DNA from: an uncultured Pseudodesulfovibrio sp.
GTDB lineage: Bacteria > Desulfobacterota > Desulfovibrionia > Desulfovibrionales > Desulfovibrionaceae
NCBI RefSeq assembly: GCF_963662885.1
Contig: NZ_OY760059.1
Span: forward strand, 868,001-932,000
Length of the DNA: 64,000 bases
Reading direction: 5' to 3'
A program made the position numbers and the translations under genes. The notes below the pieces were generated by a model that was not told where the DNA came from, did no database searches, and saw only the letters and a program-made list of their open reading frames with translations. Shown piece by piece: positions 16,050 to 24,310 of the stretch. The stretch's first letter is position 1, and each line of letters begins with the position of its first letter.

Positions 16050-16673
16050 TCATGCCCGCTTCAAGGCGGCGGTCAGAATCCCGGCTCCGATCAGTGTCGT
16101 TCCGCCGATGCGGTTGACGATCTTCATGGAGGACGGGTTGGCCACTATGCGGCGGGCCTTGACCGCCAGCAGGGCGTAGAACAGGGCGGAGGCCATGCTC
16201 AGGATCTGGACCGTGATTTCGAGAATGAGCAGTTGCGGCAGATGGGGCCGGTCCGGGGCGATGAACTGGGGCAGGAACGCGCACAGAAAGACGATGGCCT
16301 TGGGATTGGTGGCCGTAACAAGGCAGGCGTTTATGAGGTGGGTCCGGTTGCTGGCCGGACGGGCGCGTTCAGGCTCGGTGCCCGCCTTGGGATCGGCTCG
16401 CCACGCCCTGATGCCGAGATAGACGAGATAGGCCGCGCCGACCCATTTGAAGGCGGTGAACAGTTCGGCGGAGGCGGCCAGGAGCACGCCCAACCCGGCC
16501 AGGGAGGCCACTGCGGCCACGGCGTTTCCCAGCCCCACCCCCAGCGCCAGAGGGATGGCCGCGCCCCGCCCCTGGGCCAAGGACGTGCCTACGACCATCA
16601 TGACGGTGGGGCCCGGGATGAGCAGTACCACCACAGTGGCGGTCAGAAATACAAGGTAGGTGTTGAGATCCAT
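16050..16673 (-). CDS. LysE/RhtB family amino acid exporter
   Basis: This 207-aa protein has the usual LysE size and about six membrane helices. The family motif IPGPTVMMVVG lies near the N terminus, and GLGNAVAAVASLAGLG and NPKAIVFLCAFLPQF follow in order. ATG at 16673 is preferred over the upstream frame because the first helix begins there. It is predicted to export an amino acid or related compound from the cytoplasm. Confidence 0.87.
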   Translation of the reverse strand: MDLNTYLVFLTATVVVLLIPGPTVMMVVGTSLAQGRGAAIPLALGVGLGNAVAAVASLAGLGVLLAASAELFTAFKWVGAAYLVYLGIRAWRADPKAGTEPERARPASNRTHLINACLVTATNPKAIVFLCAFLPQFIAPDRPHLPQLLILEITVQILSMASALFYALLAVKARRIVANPSSMKIVNRIGGTTLIGAGILTAALKRA

Positions 16674-16746
16674 GCGCGCTCCGGCTGTGAAAGGACAATC
16701 GAGCCGCGATTGGACAGACAACCCCGTGGATTGTCAAGCTGTCGCC

Positions 16747-18147
16747 TTAGGCCTGTTCAAAGGGAAGCACGAAGGAGAACTCGTTTCCTTCTTCGGTGTG
16801 TTTGTAGAAGACACGTCCGCCGTGGAGCTCGACCACCTGACGCACGAAGTAGAGGCCCCGCCCTGTGCCTGCTTTGTGGGCCACGTTTCCGGCGCGGAAG
16901 CCGGGTTTGAAGACATCCAGAGGATCTTTCAGCTCAAGCGGAGCGCCCGAGGAGGTAACCCAGATGCGGATGCCGGGTTTGCCGGGGCCGAAGAAATCCG
17001 CCAGCACCTTCCAACCGTAGGTCACGCACTTTTCCTCGCCGTCCTGTCCGTCGGCTACCGGCTCGGTGTATTTGAGCGCGTTGGACAGCAGGTTGTCCAA
17101 CACCTGGGAGATGAGCCCCCGGTCCAAAACAAGCCGTATGACTTTGTTCTCGGTGCATTCTCCGGTCAGCACCAGCGATATCTCGTGCTCCTGGAATCGA
17201 TGACGGAACCGTTCGATGACCGGCGCGACCACTGACGTGGCCAGATTCACATCGCGTTTTTCGATCACATAGCGGCCTTCCTCGAAGTGCCGCCGTCGCA
17301 GGAGCGTCTCCAGAAACATGGAGTTGGACTCGTAATGGGAGTAGATTTCCTGATATTGGGCCTCGATGCCTCCGGCGATTTCTGCCAGCCGGTTGCCTTC
17401 TTCCACCAGCTCCGTGGTCGCTCCCTCGTTGACCTTGGCCAGGATGGCGGAAGTGGTCAGATGCAGTCCCTCGATCTTGCGCTTGAGCCGGTTGAAATAG
17501 AGCTTGTAGTACATGTTGGGCACGATGACGTTGTGCCCGATATCCTGGACCATGGATTTGATGAAGGCGATATGTTCGCGGTTACGTGCGCGGATGATCC
17601 GGTGGTGGAGTTGGTAGCCCACGCGGTTGACGTATTTTTCGAGAAAGAGACGGGCGTGTCCGGGCATGCCGGTGCACGGACGCATGACGAAGCTGCCTAG
17701 TACGTTGTGGGGCGGCTCGAAAGAGAGCATGTCGTTGTATTCCGGGTTGCCCCGGATGGGGATGTGCATTTCGTCGCCCCGGATGGTCAGCCGTTCGTTC
17801 ATGAACTCGCTCCAGGGCATAGTGGTTTCCTTGTCGCATTTGCCGGTGGAACAGGCGGCCAGCGAGAAGGTTTCCTCGTCTTCCAAAATGTACATGGTTG
17901 ATTCAAGACCGAACAGAGCCTGGGGGATGGCCATGCAGACCGCGTAAAACATATCGCGTCCGCGCAGCTCCTGGGAGAGCTCGAAGAAAATATTCAGGGC
18001 CAGGAGTTGTCGCCTGGTGAAATCGTACCCGTCGTAATCCAGGAACTTGGCCTCGATACGTTCGACGATGAGGGTCATGCGCTCGTCGTCGGTCAGGTCG
18101 AGCAGGCTTTCGTTTGAGAGATCGTGGTCCTTGTTGAGGTCATTCAT
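16747..18147 (-). CDS. Soluble sensor histidine kinase
   Basis: The 466-aa protein has no membrane helix. Residues about 60-220 may form a GAF-like sensor. A candidate phosphoacceptor region reads MVQDIGHNVIVPN, followed by helices typical of dimerisation domains. The C-terminal HATPase is clear: N box QVLDNLLSNALKYTE and G box GTGRGLYFVRQVVELHGG. The H box is atypical. No response regulator is adjacent, so it is an orphan kinase that must signal to a partner elsewhere. ATG at 18147 was chosen. Confidence 0.82.
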   Translation of the reverse strand: MNDLNKDHDLSNESLLDLTDDERMTLIVERIEAKFLDYDGYDFTRRQLLALNIFFELSQELRGRDMFYAVCMAIPQALFGLESTMYILEDEETFSLAACSTGKCDKETTMPWSEFMNERLTIRGDEMHIPIRGNPEYNDMLSFEPPHNVLGSFVMRPCTGMPGHARLFLEKYVNRVGYQLHHRIIRARNREHIAFIKSMVQDIGHNVIVPNMYYKLYFNRLKRKIEGLHLTTSAILAKVNEGATTELVEEGNRLAEIAGGIEAQYQEIYSHYESNSMFLETLLRRRHFEEGRYVIEKRDVNLATSVVAPVIERFRHRFQEHEISLVLTGECTENKVIRLVLDRGLISQVLDNLLSNALKYTEPVADGQDGEEKCVTYGWKVLADFFGPGKPGIRIWVTSSGAPLELKDPLDVFKPGFRAGNVAHKAGTGRGLYFVRQVVELHGGRVFYKHTEEGNEFSFVLPFEQA

Positions 18148-18169
18148 GTGCGCACGTCCGGGCCGTTGA

Positions 18170-18191
18170 TATATGTCGAGTTTGACATATA
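18170..18191. promoter_or_regulatory. Inverted repeat upstream of the histidine kinase gene
   Basis: TATATGTC (18170-18177) and GACATATA (18184-18191) form an 8-bp inverted repeat with a 6-base spacer, 23 bases before the kinase start codon on the minus strand. The position fits an operator or a small leader hairpin. Confidence 0.45.
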
Positions 18192-18264
18192 CATACGCGC
18201 GAAGGGCAATCATGACAAGGAAATGCCTGAACAGGCCGGTTTGTCGGAATCCCCTGAAAAGGCG

Positions 18265-18288
18265 AAAGGGCCGCTTGCGCGGCCCTTT
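18265..18288. terminator. Stem-loop, possible terminator
   Basis: AAAGGGCCGC and GCGGCCCTTT form a 10-bp stem with a TTGC loop, nested inside a second pairing (CCCCTGAAA with TTTCAGGGG). A T tract is weak on either side. The surrounding stretch 18192-18363 holds no gene that can be supported. Confidence 0.5.
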
Positions 18289-18363
18289 CAGGGGGTTAGA
18301 GGTCTGCTTTTGAGGAGGGGTTTTGAGGTTAGAAACTGCTTTTCAAGGGAGGTATGGTATATG

Positions 18364-18564
18364 CTAAATGGCTCGGTCCTTGCGCCGTTTGACCCGGACG
18401 GGATGGGGGGTTGTCGTCCGGACGGGCACGGGGACCCTGGCCGTTAAGCCGAAATCTTCCCCGTCTTCCCGGACGCCGGGGGCGGCGTCCGGGTCGGTGA
18501 GGAGGGGCCGCCGCAACAACACGGCGACCAGGATGATGAGAGTGACGGTAACTGCATCAATCAT
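18364..18564 (-). CDS. Possible small single-span membrane protein
   Basis: A 66-aa frame starts MIDAVTVTLIILVAVLLRR, a clean membrane helix with a positive stop, and continues with a proline- and arginine-rich tail. No good ribosome site is visible and a competing plus-strand frame covers the same bases. Its coding status is uncertain. Confidence 0.3.
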   Translation of the reverse strand: MIDAVTVTLIILVAVLLRRPLLTDPDAAPGVREDGEDFGLTARVPVPVRTTTPHPVRVKRRKDRAI

Positions 18565-18647
18565 GACTTGCTTAAAGCACAGGCCGTGCCAAACAGTTGT
18601 AGTCAATGATTACAGTGGATTACAATTTAGTTGTATACTCAACTTTT

Positions 18648-18692
18648 GTGCAATGTGATGTCTATTGCACATTTTTTTGTGCACGGTTGCAC
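18648..18692. promoter_or_regulatory. Cluster of four TGTGCA/TGCACA half sites
   Basis: TGTGCAAT and ATTGCACA form an inverted repeat followed by T7, so the plus strand reads as a terminator-like hairpin. TTGTGCA and TGCACAA follow as a second palindrome around CGGT. It lies just after the gate-domain gene stop on the minus strand and before the small 66-aa frame. Confidence 0.35.
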
Positions 18693-18705
18693 AAGAGGCG
18701 GGGGA

Positions 18706-19761
18706 TCAGTTCATGATCAGCGCATAGACCGTGCCCACCAGGGCAATGGTCAGGCTGCGTGAGAGCTGATTGTAGAGGATCAGTTTGAAGGCCATGCGCG
18801 GCCGGAAGATGCCCGCGTAGTAGGGGAACTGGTGGCGGAAGGCGCGTACCGGCGAGGAGAGTACGTTGCCGAGCATGAGCGCCAGGATAACCTGCACCTG
18901 GGTCAGGCTGGTGTCGGCGATGAGCGCGCTGGCCACGGCCAGACCGGCGGTGAACTCTGCGGCCATGTGAAAGGCCACGATGGACAGGGCTTCGGGCGGC
19001 AGGAAGGTGAACAGCGGCACGCCGCCCGCCATGGCCGACTGAATCCAGGCGAACATGCCGAGCTGTTTGAGCACGAAGAACAGGGTGTAGATCGGGCAGG
19101 TCACGTAGAGAATCTTGGGCAGCCGTTTGATGAACCGTTTCCAGGCCTGCATGAGGGCGCGCCCCGCGGTAGCCGCGAGTCTGCGACGGACAATGAGGAC
19201 CACCGGGCCGGGCCGCCGTTTGAGGTGGCGCCATGTGATCTTCACCTTGGGCTTGTTTTCGCCCTCGATCTCGGCCAGACGGCAGGGCAGGCATCCAGGC
19301 GGCAGCGGCGGGAGCATGAACTTGCCCGCAAAGACGATGCCCATGGTCCGGAGGATGGAAGCCAGGGCGGTCAATCCCACATAGGTGTACGCGGCCGAGC
19401 CGATGAACGGGCTGGCGACGAAGAAGATGGTCGGCAGATGCAGAAAGTAGGTGGGCAGGGAGTTGAACAGGTTGGAAAGAATCAGCTCCCGATCTGACAG
19501 TTCGCCCTTTTCATGGGCATCGGCCAGCATGGTGTTGGCCGTGATCCCGGAGAAGAAGGCCATGGTGAAGCTGGCTGCGGAGATGTCCTTGAGCCGGGCG
19601 CGCCGGGCCAGAGGGTCTGCCAGTTTGGCGGCGTAACGGGTCCAGTGCAGGGACTCGATGAGGATGCCGATCATCAGGGCCACGGAAATATAGAAGGTCA
19701 GCCTGATGAGCGGCCAGAAAAGGCCGCTCCAGAGGACCGGCCAGGAGAGGTCGAGATGCAT
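18706..19761 (-). CDS. Nucleoside-recognition (gate) domain membrane protein
   Basis: This 351-aa polytopic protein has two gate-like halves. Residues 25-130 (ISVALMIGILIESLHW, then SFTMAFFSGITANTMLAD) and 215-345 (TCPIYTLFFVLKQLGMF, then HMAAEFTAGLAVASALI and LGNVLSSPVRAFRHQF) resemble the repeats of the nucleoside-recognition family related to the FeoB membrane gates. A cytoplasmic basic loop with CLPC separates them. The substrate is unknown. Its start codon abuts the panB stop with no gap, so the two genes form one transcript. Confidence 0.8.
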   Translation of the reverse strand: MHLDLSWPVLWSGLFWPLIRLTFYISVALMIGILIESLHWTRYAAKLADPLARRARLKDISAASFTMAFFSGITANTMLADAHEKGELSDRELILSNLFNSLPTYFLHLPTIFFVASPFIGSAAYTYVGLTALASILRTMGIVFAGKFMLPPLPPGCLPCRLAEIEGENKPKVKITWRHLKRRPGPVVLIVRRRLAATAGRALMQAWKRFIKRLPKILYVTCPIYTLFFVLKQLGMFAWIQSAMAGGVPLFTFLPPEALSIVAFHMAAEFTAGLAVASALIADTSLTQVQVILALMLGNVLSSPVRAFRHQFPYYAGIFRPRMAFKLILYNQLSRSLTIALVGTVYALIMN

Positions 19762-20649
19762 CTATTTCTTCTTGGGTTTGACCTTGATCTTGCGGACCTG
19801 GGCCAGTTCGGCCTCGGGCATGTAGAAGGTATTCTTGTCGCCCGGGAAAGTGGTCCGGCGCACTTCGGCGCAGTATAGTTCCACAGCCTGCCGTGAGGCC
19901 TCGCCCAGTTCGGCGAAGCGGCGCACGAATTTGGGCGTGAAGCGATCGAACAGGCCCAATGCGTCGTGGTAGACCAGAACCTGGCCGTCGGTCACGTTGC
20001 CCGCGCCGATGCCGATGGTCGGGATGTTTACGGCTTCGGTGATGAGCTGGGCCGCTTCCACCGGAATGGCCTCCAGGACCACGGAAAACGCGCCCGCCTC
20101 CTCAACGGCCTGGGCGTCCTCGATGAGCACGCGGGTGGCCTCGGCGGACTTGCCCTGGGCCTTGAAACCGCCGAACTTGGCCACGTGCTGGGGAGTCAGT
20201 CCCACATGAGCCATGACCGGCACGCCGGCTTCCGTCAGGGCGGTGATCTGGGGGGTCACGGCGCTGCCGCCTTCGAGCTTGACCGCCCTGGCCCCGCCTT
20301 CGCCCATGAGCCGGTGGGCGGTCTCGAGCGCCCTTTCCACGGTGGCGAAGGACATGAACGGCATGTCGGCCACGAGCAGGGCGCGCTTGACGCCTTGGGC
20401 CGCGGCCTTGGTGTGGTGGACCATCTCGTCCACGGTCACGGACAGTGTGTCCGGACGGCCGAGCACGACCATGGCCAGGGAGTCGCCCACCAGGACGAGG
20501 TCCACGCCCGCCTGATCCGCAATGAGCGCGGACGGATAATCGTAGGCGGTCAGGCAGCAGATTTTGTCTCCGCCCTTCATGGCCAGGATATCGGGCGCTG
20601 TGACGGGCTTGGCCTGGGACGCCGGGGTGGTTTTCTTGGTGGTGCTCAT
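19762..20649 (-). CDS. panB: 3-methyl-2-oxobutanoate hydroxymethyltransferase
   Basis: The 295-aa protein is a PanB TIM barrel. It carries the metal-binding VGDSLAMVVLG, the DMPF motif in VADMPFMSF, the KLEGG substrate loop, GLTPQ and the GIGAG-DGQVLVYHD segment. It transfers a hydroxymethyl group from methylene-tetrahydrofolate to 2-oxoisovalerate, the first step to pantothenate. The N-terminal 20 residues are a Thr/Lys-rich extension. The ribosome site is weak. It is transcribed with the gate-domain gene, not with panC or panD. Confidence 0.95.
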   Translation of the reverse strand: MSTTKKTTPASQAKPVTAPDILAMKGGDKICCLTAYDYPSALIADQAGVDLVLVGDSLAMVVLGRPDTLSVTVDEMVHHTKAAAQGVKRALLVADMPFMSFATVERALETAHRLMGEGGARAVKLEGGSAVTPQITALTEAGVPVMAHVGLTPQHVAKFGGFKAQGKSAEATRVLIEDAQAVEEAGAFSVVLEAIPVEAAQLITEAVNIPTIGIGAGNVTDGQVLVYHDALGLFDRFTPKFVRRFAELGEASRQAVELYCAEVRRTTFPGDKNTFYMPEAELAQVRKIKVKPKKK

Positions 20650-20725
20650 GGCACGGAGAGTAGGGCCGCTAACGGCTCCAAGTCAAGGTTTCATGCTCGC
20701 GGGCCGATTGCTCGCGGCTTTGCAC

Positions 20726-20759
20726 AAAAAAAGGGCCGTCCCGAACGGGACGGCCCTTT
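20726..20759 (-). terminator. Strong terminator after the CI-like repressor gene
   Basis: A 14-bp stem AAAGGGCCGTCCCG / CGGGACGGCCCTTT with a two-base centre is followed on the minus strand by T7. It lies 35 bases after the repressor stop. Confidence 0.93.
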
Positions 20760-20793
20760 GTGTGTTCCGGTTGATGCCGAAACTCGTCGCGCC

Positions 20794-21516
20794 CTACATG
20801 GGGGCGAGGTTCTGCAGGACCCAGATGACGCGGCCCACGGTGCGCTCGTTCATCTCTTCGGCCGGAATGGTCAGGTCGGAGTACTGGTCGTTGTCCGCCT
20901 TGAGCAGGAAGGTGTCTCCCTGGTGGAAGACCCGGCGGATGGTCAGACCCTGGTGCGGGAAGTGCACCGCGCACAGGTCGCCGTCCGGGTGTTCGCTCTG
21001 GTCACGGTCGATGCCGACAAAGGCGCCGCGCGTGATGACCGGGTCCATGCTCGCGGAGTCCACTTTGACCACCAGCAGTTTGGGGCGGCAGAAGGACTCG
21101 GGCACGGACAGTTCCTCGATGGACTTGGGTTCCCACTGGGCAGCATCTTTGTCGGCGCCGGCCATAGTGGAGACCGGGACCAGACGCCCACGGGAATTCA
21201 TGCGGCCGTAAGGGGCCGGGGTTTCGCGCAGCAGGGTGTCGGCCGGGACCTTGGCCTTGTCCGCGTTGATGTACACGGGCTCCACGCCTTCGGACAACCA
21301 GTCCGGATCCAGGCCGTGGCTGCGGTACAGTTTCAAAAACCAGTCAGCGGGGATTGAGCATCTGCGCTTGGCATCAGAAATACTCGACTGACGGACATCG
21401 AGCACCTCGGCCAGTTGGACCTGGGTGCGAGCTCCGGTCGCCTTCTTGATGCGCTCAAGGGCTTCTTCGAACCACTTGAGCTGCGCTTCGTCACATCTCC
21501 GTTTCTTTTTGGGCAT
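20794..21516 (-). CDS. CI-like self-cleaving transcriptional repressor (HTH plus S24 peptidase)
   Basis: The 240-aa protein has an N-terminal helix-turn-helix (QLAEVLDVRQSSISDAK, residues 35-50) of the phage CI-repressor type and a C-terminal LexA/UmuD-like S24 domain. The linker has an Ala119-Gly120 cleavage site (STMAG), the nucleophile is S156 (DSASMDP) and the general base is K206 (FLLKAD). Such proteins cleave themselves with activated RecA. No phage genes are adjacent, which suggests a domesticated regulator. Operator-like palindromes lie upstream. Which stress it senses is inference. Confidence 0.88.
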   Translation of the reverse strand: MPKKKRRCDEAQLKWFEEALERIKKATGARTQVQLAEVLDVRQSSISDAKRRCSIPADWFLKLYRSHGLDPDWLSEGVEPVYINADKAKVPADTLLRETPAPYGRMNSRGRLVPVSTMAGADKDAAQWEPKSIEELSVPESFCRPKLLVVKVDSASMDPVITRGAFVGIDRDQSEHPDGDLCAVHFPHQGLTIRRVFHQGDTFLLKADNDQYSDLTIPAEEMNERTVGRVIWVLQNLAPM

Positions 21517-21596
21517 GTTCGCTCCTTAAGAAGTGATGGCGGCAGACGGGGCACCATTCCTCATAATCGGAATATGGAAATCCCTGTACATGCGCC

Positions 21597-21626
21597 ATTA
21601 TATTTTTCAAAGGGGGAAGTTCCCCC
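21597..21626 (-). promoter_or_regulatory. Candidate repressor promoter with operator 1
   Basis: On the minus strand TATAAT lies at 21602-21597. The position of a -35 box is occupied by a perfect 15-base palindrome, GGGGGAA-G-TTCCCCC (21612-21626, centre 21619), rather than by TTGACA. This is the layout expected for autorepression of the CI-like gene, whose start is 81 bases downstream. Confidence 0.6.
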
Positions 21627-21664
21627 GAACCTAATAACAGGATCCGCCTTTCTAGGTGGGTGCC

Positions 21665-21699
21665 GGGAAAATCTCCTGGCGACTTTGGGAGAATCTCCC
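21665..21699. promoter_or_regulatory. Operators 2 and 3 upstream of the CI-like repressor
   Basis: GGGAAAATCTCCT (centre 21671) and GGGAGAATCTCCC (centre 21693) are 13-base near-palindromes of the same type as operator 1. Their centres are 22 bases apart, and operator 2 is 52 bases from operator 1. Both spacings are close to whole helical turns, so all three could face the same side of the DNA. Confidence 0.6.
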
Positions 21700-21741
21700 G
21701 ATAATGTCAATGATATCGTTTAAGGTTATTTTTGGCAAAAG

Positions 21742-21774
21742 AAAAAGGATGTGGCCCTTGTATGACCACATCCT
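21742..21774 (-). terminator. Terminator after hflC
   Basis: AGGATGTGG pairs with CCACATCCT around an 11-base loop and is followed on the minus strand by TTTTTCTTTT. It lies 23 bases after the hflC stop. Confidence 0.85.
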
Positions 21775-21796
21775 CAAATGAGACATAGGTGTTTTT

Positions 21797-22645
21797 CTAT
21801 CGTAGATGTTTCAGGAAGGGACTCTTTGGCGTGAGTATGAACCGGGTGTTTTTCTCGAATCCGTTCCGGTAGGCATCGAGACTCCTGGTGAATTCGAAGA
21901 ACTCGGGATTTTGCCCCAGAGACTCGGCGTAGATCTTGGTGGCCTGTGCGTCGCCCTCGCCTCGGATGATCTCGGCCTGCTTGCGGGCGTCGGCCAGGAT
22001 GATGGACCGTTCCTTGTCGGCGTTGGCCTTGATCTTGGCCGAGGCCTCCTGGCCTTCGGAGCGGTACTGCTTGGCCTGGCGTTCGCGCTCAGCCTTCATG
22101 CGGCCGTAGATGGACCGGGCGTTCTCGGCGGGCAGGTCCGTGCGTTTGATGCGCACGTCCAGGACCTCTATGCCGTAGGGCTCGAGCAATTCGCGGGATC
22201 GCTGGCTCACCGCGTCCATGATTTCCTGGCGCTTGTGCGAGACCACCTCGATCAGGGTGTAGCGGCCCAGCGCCACCCGAAGCTGCGAGCGGACGATATC
22301 GTCCAGCCGGGCCCGGGCGCCCTGGATGGTGCGCACCTTGGTGTAGAAGGTCAGAGGATCGGTGATCCGCCATTTGGTGTAGGAGTCCACGTTCATGTAC
22401 TTCTTGTCCGTGGTGGTGATCTCCTCGGGCTTGGCGTCGAAGTCCAGAATGCGGGCATCGAAGAAAACAACGTTCTGCACCAGGGGCATCTTGAAGTGCA
22501 GGCCCGGTCCGAGCTTGTCGCTCACCGGACGGCCCAGCTGAATGACGATGGCCTGCTGGGTCTGATCCACGGTGAAGGCCGCGGAGGTCAGGACAAAGGC
22601 CCCGATGATGATGAGAACGCCTATGATGATGGTCGATTTTTTCAT
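21797..22645 (-). CDS. hflC: HflC, SPFH-domain protease modulator
   Basis: This 282-aa protein has one N-terminal membrane anchor (about residues 5-25), an SPFH/band 7 domain (TVDQTQQAIVIQLGRPV onward) and a long helical tail rich in charged residues (about 180-250). HflC and HflK form the large periplasm-facing cage around FtsH and tune its proteolysis of membrane proteins. It lies 12 bases downstream of hflK in one operon, and a terminator follows. Confidence 0.93.
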   Translation of the reverse strand: MKKSTIIIGVLIIIGAFVLTSAAFTVDQTQQAIVIQLGRPVSDKLGPGLHFKMPLVQNVVFFDARILDFDAKPEEITTTDKKYMNVDSYTKWRITDPLTFYTKVRTIQGARARLDDIVRSQLRVALGRYTLIEVVSHKRQEIMDAVSQRSRELLEPYGIEVLDVRIKRTDLPAENARSIYGRMKAERERQAKQYRSEGQEASAKIKANADKERSIILADARKQAEIIRGEGDAQATKIYAESLGQNPEFFEFTRSLDAYRNGFEKNTRFILTPKSPFLKHLR

Positions 22646-22657
22646 GTCATGTCCCCC

Positions 22658-23728
22658 TTAGTTCGCTTCCTTGGGGGCGGCTCTGCGGAGCTGCTTGTCC
22701 AGGGGGAGGTAGGGCACGGATTGCTTGAGCGCGTCGTCGGACATGATCAGCTTTTCCGCGTCGGGATTGGAAAGGATGGATTCCATGGTCTCCAGATAGA
22801 GGCGCTTGCGGGTGATGTCCTCGGCCTTGTTGTACTCCTTGAGCACGGCCAGGAACCGGGCTGCGTCACCTTCGGCCCCACGGATCTTGCTTTCCTTGTA
22901 GGCCTGGGCCGAATTGGTGATCCGGGAGGCCTCGCCGCGAGCCTTGGGCAGAATGTCGCGCTGGTAGGCCTCGGCCTCGTTGATGTAGCGGCTCTTGTCC
23001 TCGCGTGCGCTGGCCACATCCTTAAAGGCCTCGATGACCTCGTCCGGCGGATGCACGTTCTGCATCTGTACGGCCACCACGGACAACCCGCTGTGGTAGT
23101 TGTCCAGGATGCGCTGCATCAGCTCACGGGTCTGGACCTGGATTTCCTGCTTGCCGGTGGTCAGGGCGTCGTCGATCTTGCCGTTGCCGATGACTTCGCG
23201 CATGGCCGCCTCGCCCGCGTGGGCCAGGGTCTGCTCGGGGTCGTTGACGTTGAACAGGTAGTTCTCGGCGTCCTTGATCATGTACTGGACGATAAACTGG
23301 ACCGAGACGATGTTCTCGTCGCCGGTGAGCATCAGGGATTCCTCCTTGACCTCACGGCTGACACCTTGCTGGAAGCTCTGCGTGATGGGCCTGCCTACTG
23401 ACCGGAAGCCGAATTCCACACGCCGGATCTGGGTCACCTTGGGGGTGAGCACGCTTTCCACCGGGTAGGGAATATGGTAGTTCGGACCCGCTGTAGTGAT
23501 GCGGTTGAACTTGCCGAACTGCTTGACCACTCCGACCTCGTCGGGTTCGACGATGTAGAACCCGCTGGCGACCCAGAGGAGGATGATGAGTGGCAAGACG
23601 AGCTTCCAGCCGGGCAGCTTGAACTTTTTCAGTTTGTCGAGCTGATCCTGGAAATCGTCAAAGCTCGGCGGCTTGCCGCCGGGGCGCCCCTGTTGCTGCT
23701 TTTGTAATTTGTCCCAATCCCAATTCAT
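22658..23728 (-). CDS. hflK: HflK, SPFH-domain protease modulator
   Basis: The 356-aa protein begins MNWDWDKL and has the Gly/Pro/Gln-rich cytoplasmic leader typical of HflK. One membrane helix (LVLPLIILLWVASGFYIV) is followed by the SPFH domain (VEPDEVGVVKQFGKF) and a coiled helical tail. It works with HflC on FtsH. ATG at 23728 is chosen because the HflK family starts there; the frame stays open upstream into the next region by chance. The ribosome site is weak. Confidence 0.93.
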   Translation of the reverse strand: MNWDWDKLQKQQQGRPGGKPPSFDDFQDQLDKLKKFKLPGWKLVLPLIILLWVASGFYIVEPDEVGVVKQFGKFNRITTAGPNYHIPYPVESVLTPKVTQIRRVEFGFRSVGRPITQSFQQGVSREVKEESLMLTGDENIVSVQFIVQYMIKDAENYLFNVNDPEQTLAHAGEAAMREVIGNGKIDDALTTGKQEIQVQTRELMQRILDNYHSGLSVVAVQMQNVHPPDEVIEAFKDVASAREDKSRYINEAEAYQRDILPKARGEASRITNSAQAYKESKIRGAEGDAARFLAVLKEYNKAEDITRKRLYLETMESILSNPDAEKLIMSDDALKQSVPYLPLDKQLRRAAPKEAN

Positions 23729-23827
23729 AATGACCCACAAGTAGGCATATTGCGGCATCAGGTCAAGAAAAGCCGGAGGAAAAACCATGAACGCAACCAC
23801 ATTGGGCCGATTTCGGAGGCTTGGTGA

Positions 23828-24310
23828 ATGTTCGTCCTCGAATTTCTGACCGGGCTTTTCCGCCGGTGGCGTTTCCGCATCCTGCGCCGGGATGTGGAGG
23901 TGGTCGGCAGATGCCTGTGCTGTGGCGGCTGTTGCCGGTCCATCCATCTGAAGGACGGTGGCCGCTGGCTGCGGCGCAGCAGGGAGTTCGAGAGGATGGT
24001 GGCCGACGCCCCTGAGCACGCGCGGTTCCACCCTGTGGGACGAGGCTCCAGGGGGTTTCTGCTCTTCGACTGCTTCCTGCTTGGGCCCGATAATCTGTGC
24101 GCCCGCCACGACACCCGGCCCGCTTTATGTAGAAATTATCCGTCCAAATCGTTATATTACCATGGTGGCCGCCTTCCGGAAGACTGCGGCTACGCCTTCA
24201 GGGCCGTGACCTTCCGCAAGGTGCTGTTCGGCCGCAAGCCGCTCAAACCCGCCGATTTCTCCGCCGTCCTGCGCCGGGAAATCCAACAGGACAAAGACAG
24301 GCAGACATGA
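23828..24310 (+). CDS. YkgJ-type CxxCxxCC cysteine cluster protein
   Basis: The 160-aa protein has the cysteine-cluster signature of the YkgJ family: CLCCGGCC near residue 30, then CARHDTRPALCRNYP and a later CGY. These proteins are thought to bind zinc or an iron-sulfur centre; their function is unknown. GGAGG precedes the ATG. Its stop overlaps the ATG of the efflux adaptor gene (ATGA), so it is translationally tied to a transport operon. Confidence 0.8.
   Translation: MFVLEFLTGLFRRWRFRILRRDVEVVGRCLCCGGCCRSIHLKDGGRWLRRSREFERMVADAPEHARFHPVGRGSRGFLLFDCFLLGPDNLCARHDTRPALCRNYPSKSLYYHGGRLPEDCGYAFRAVTFRKVLFGRKPLKPADFSAVLRREIQQDKDRQT

Noticed and set aside
20794..21516. Prophage around the CI-like repressor
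   Set aside because: Neighbours are panB and hflKC with no integrase, excisionase or structural genes, so no prophage is supported.
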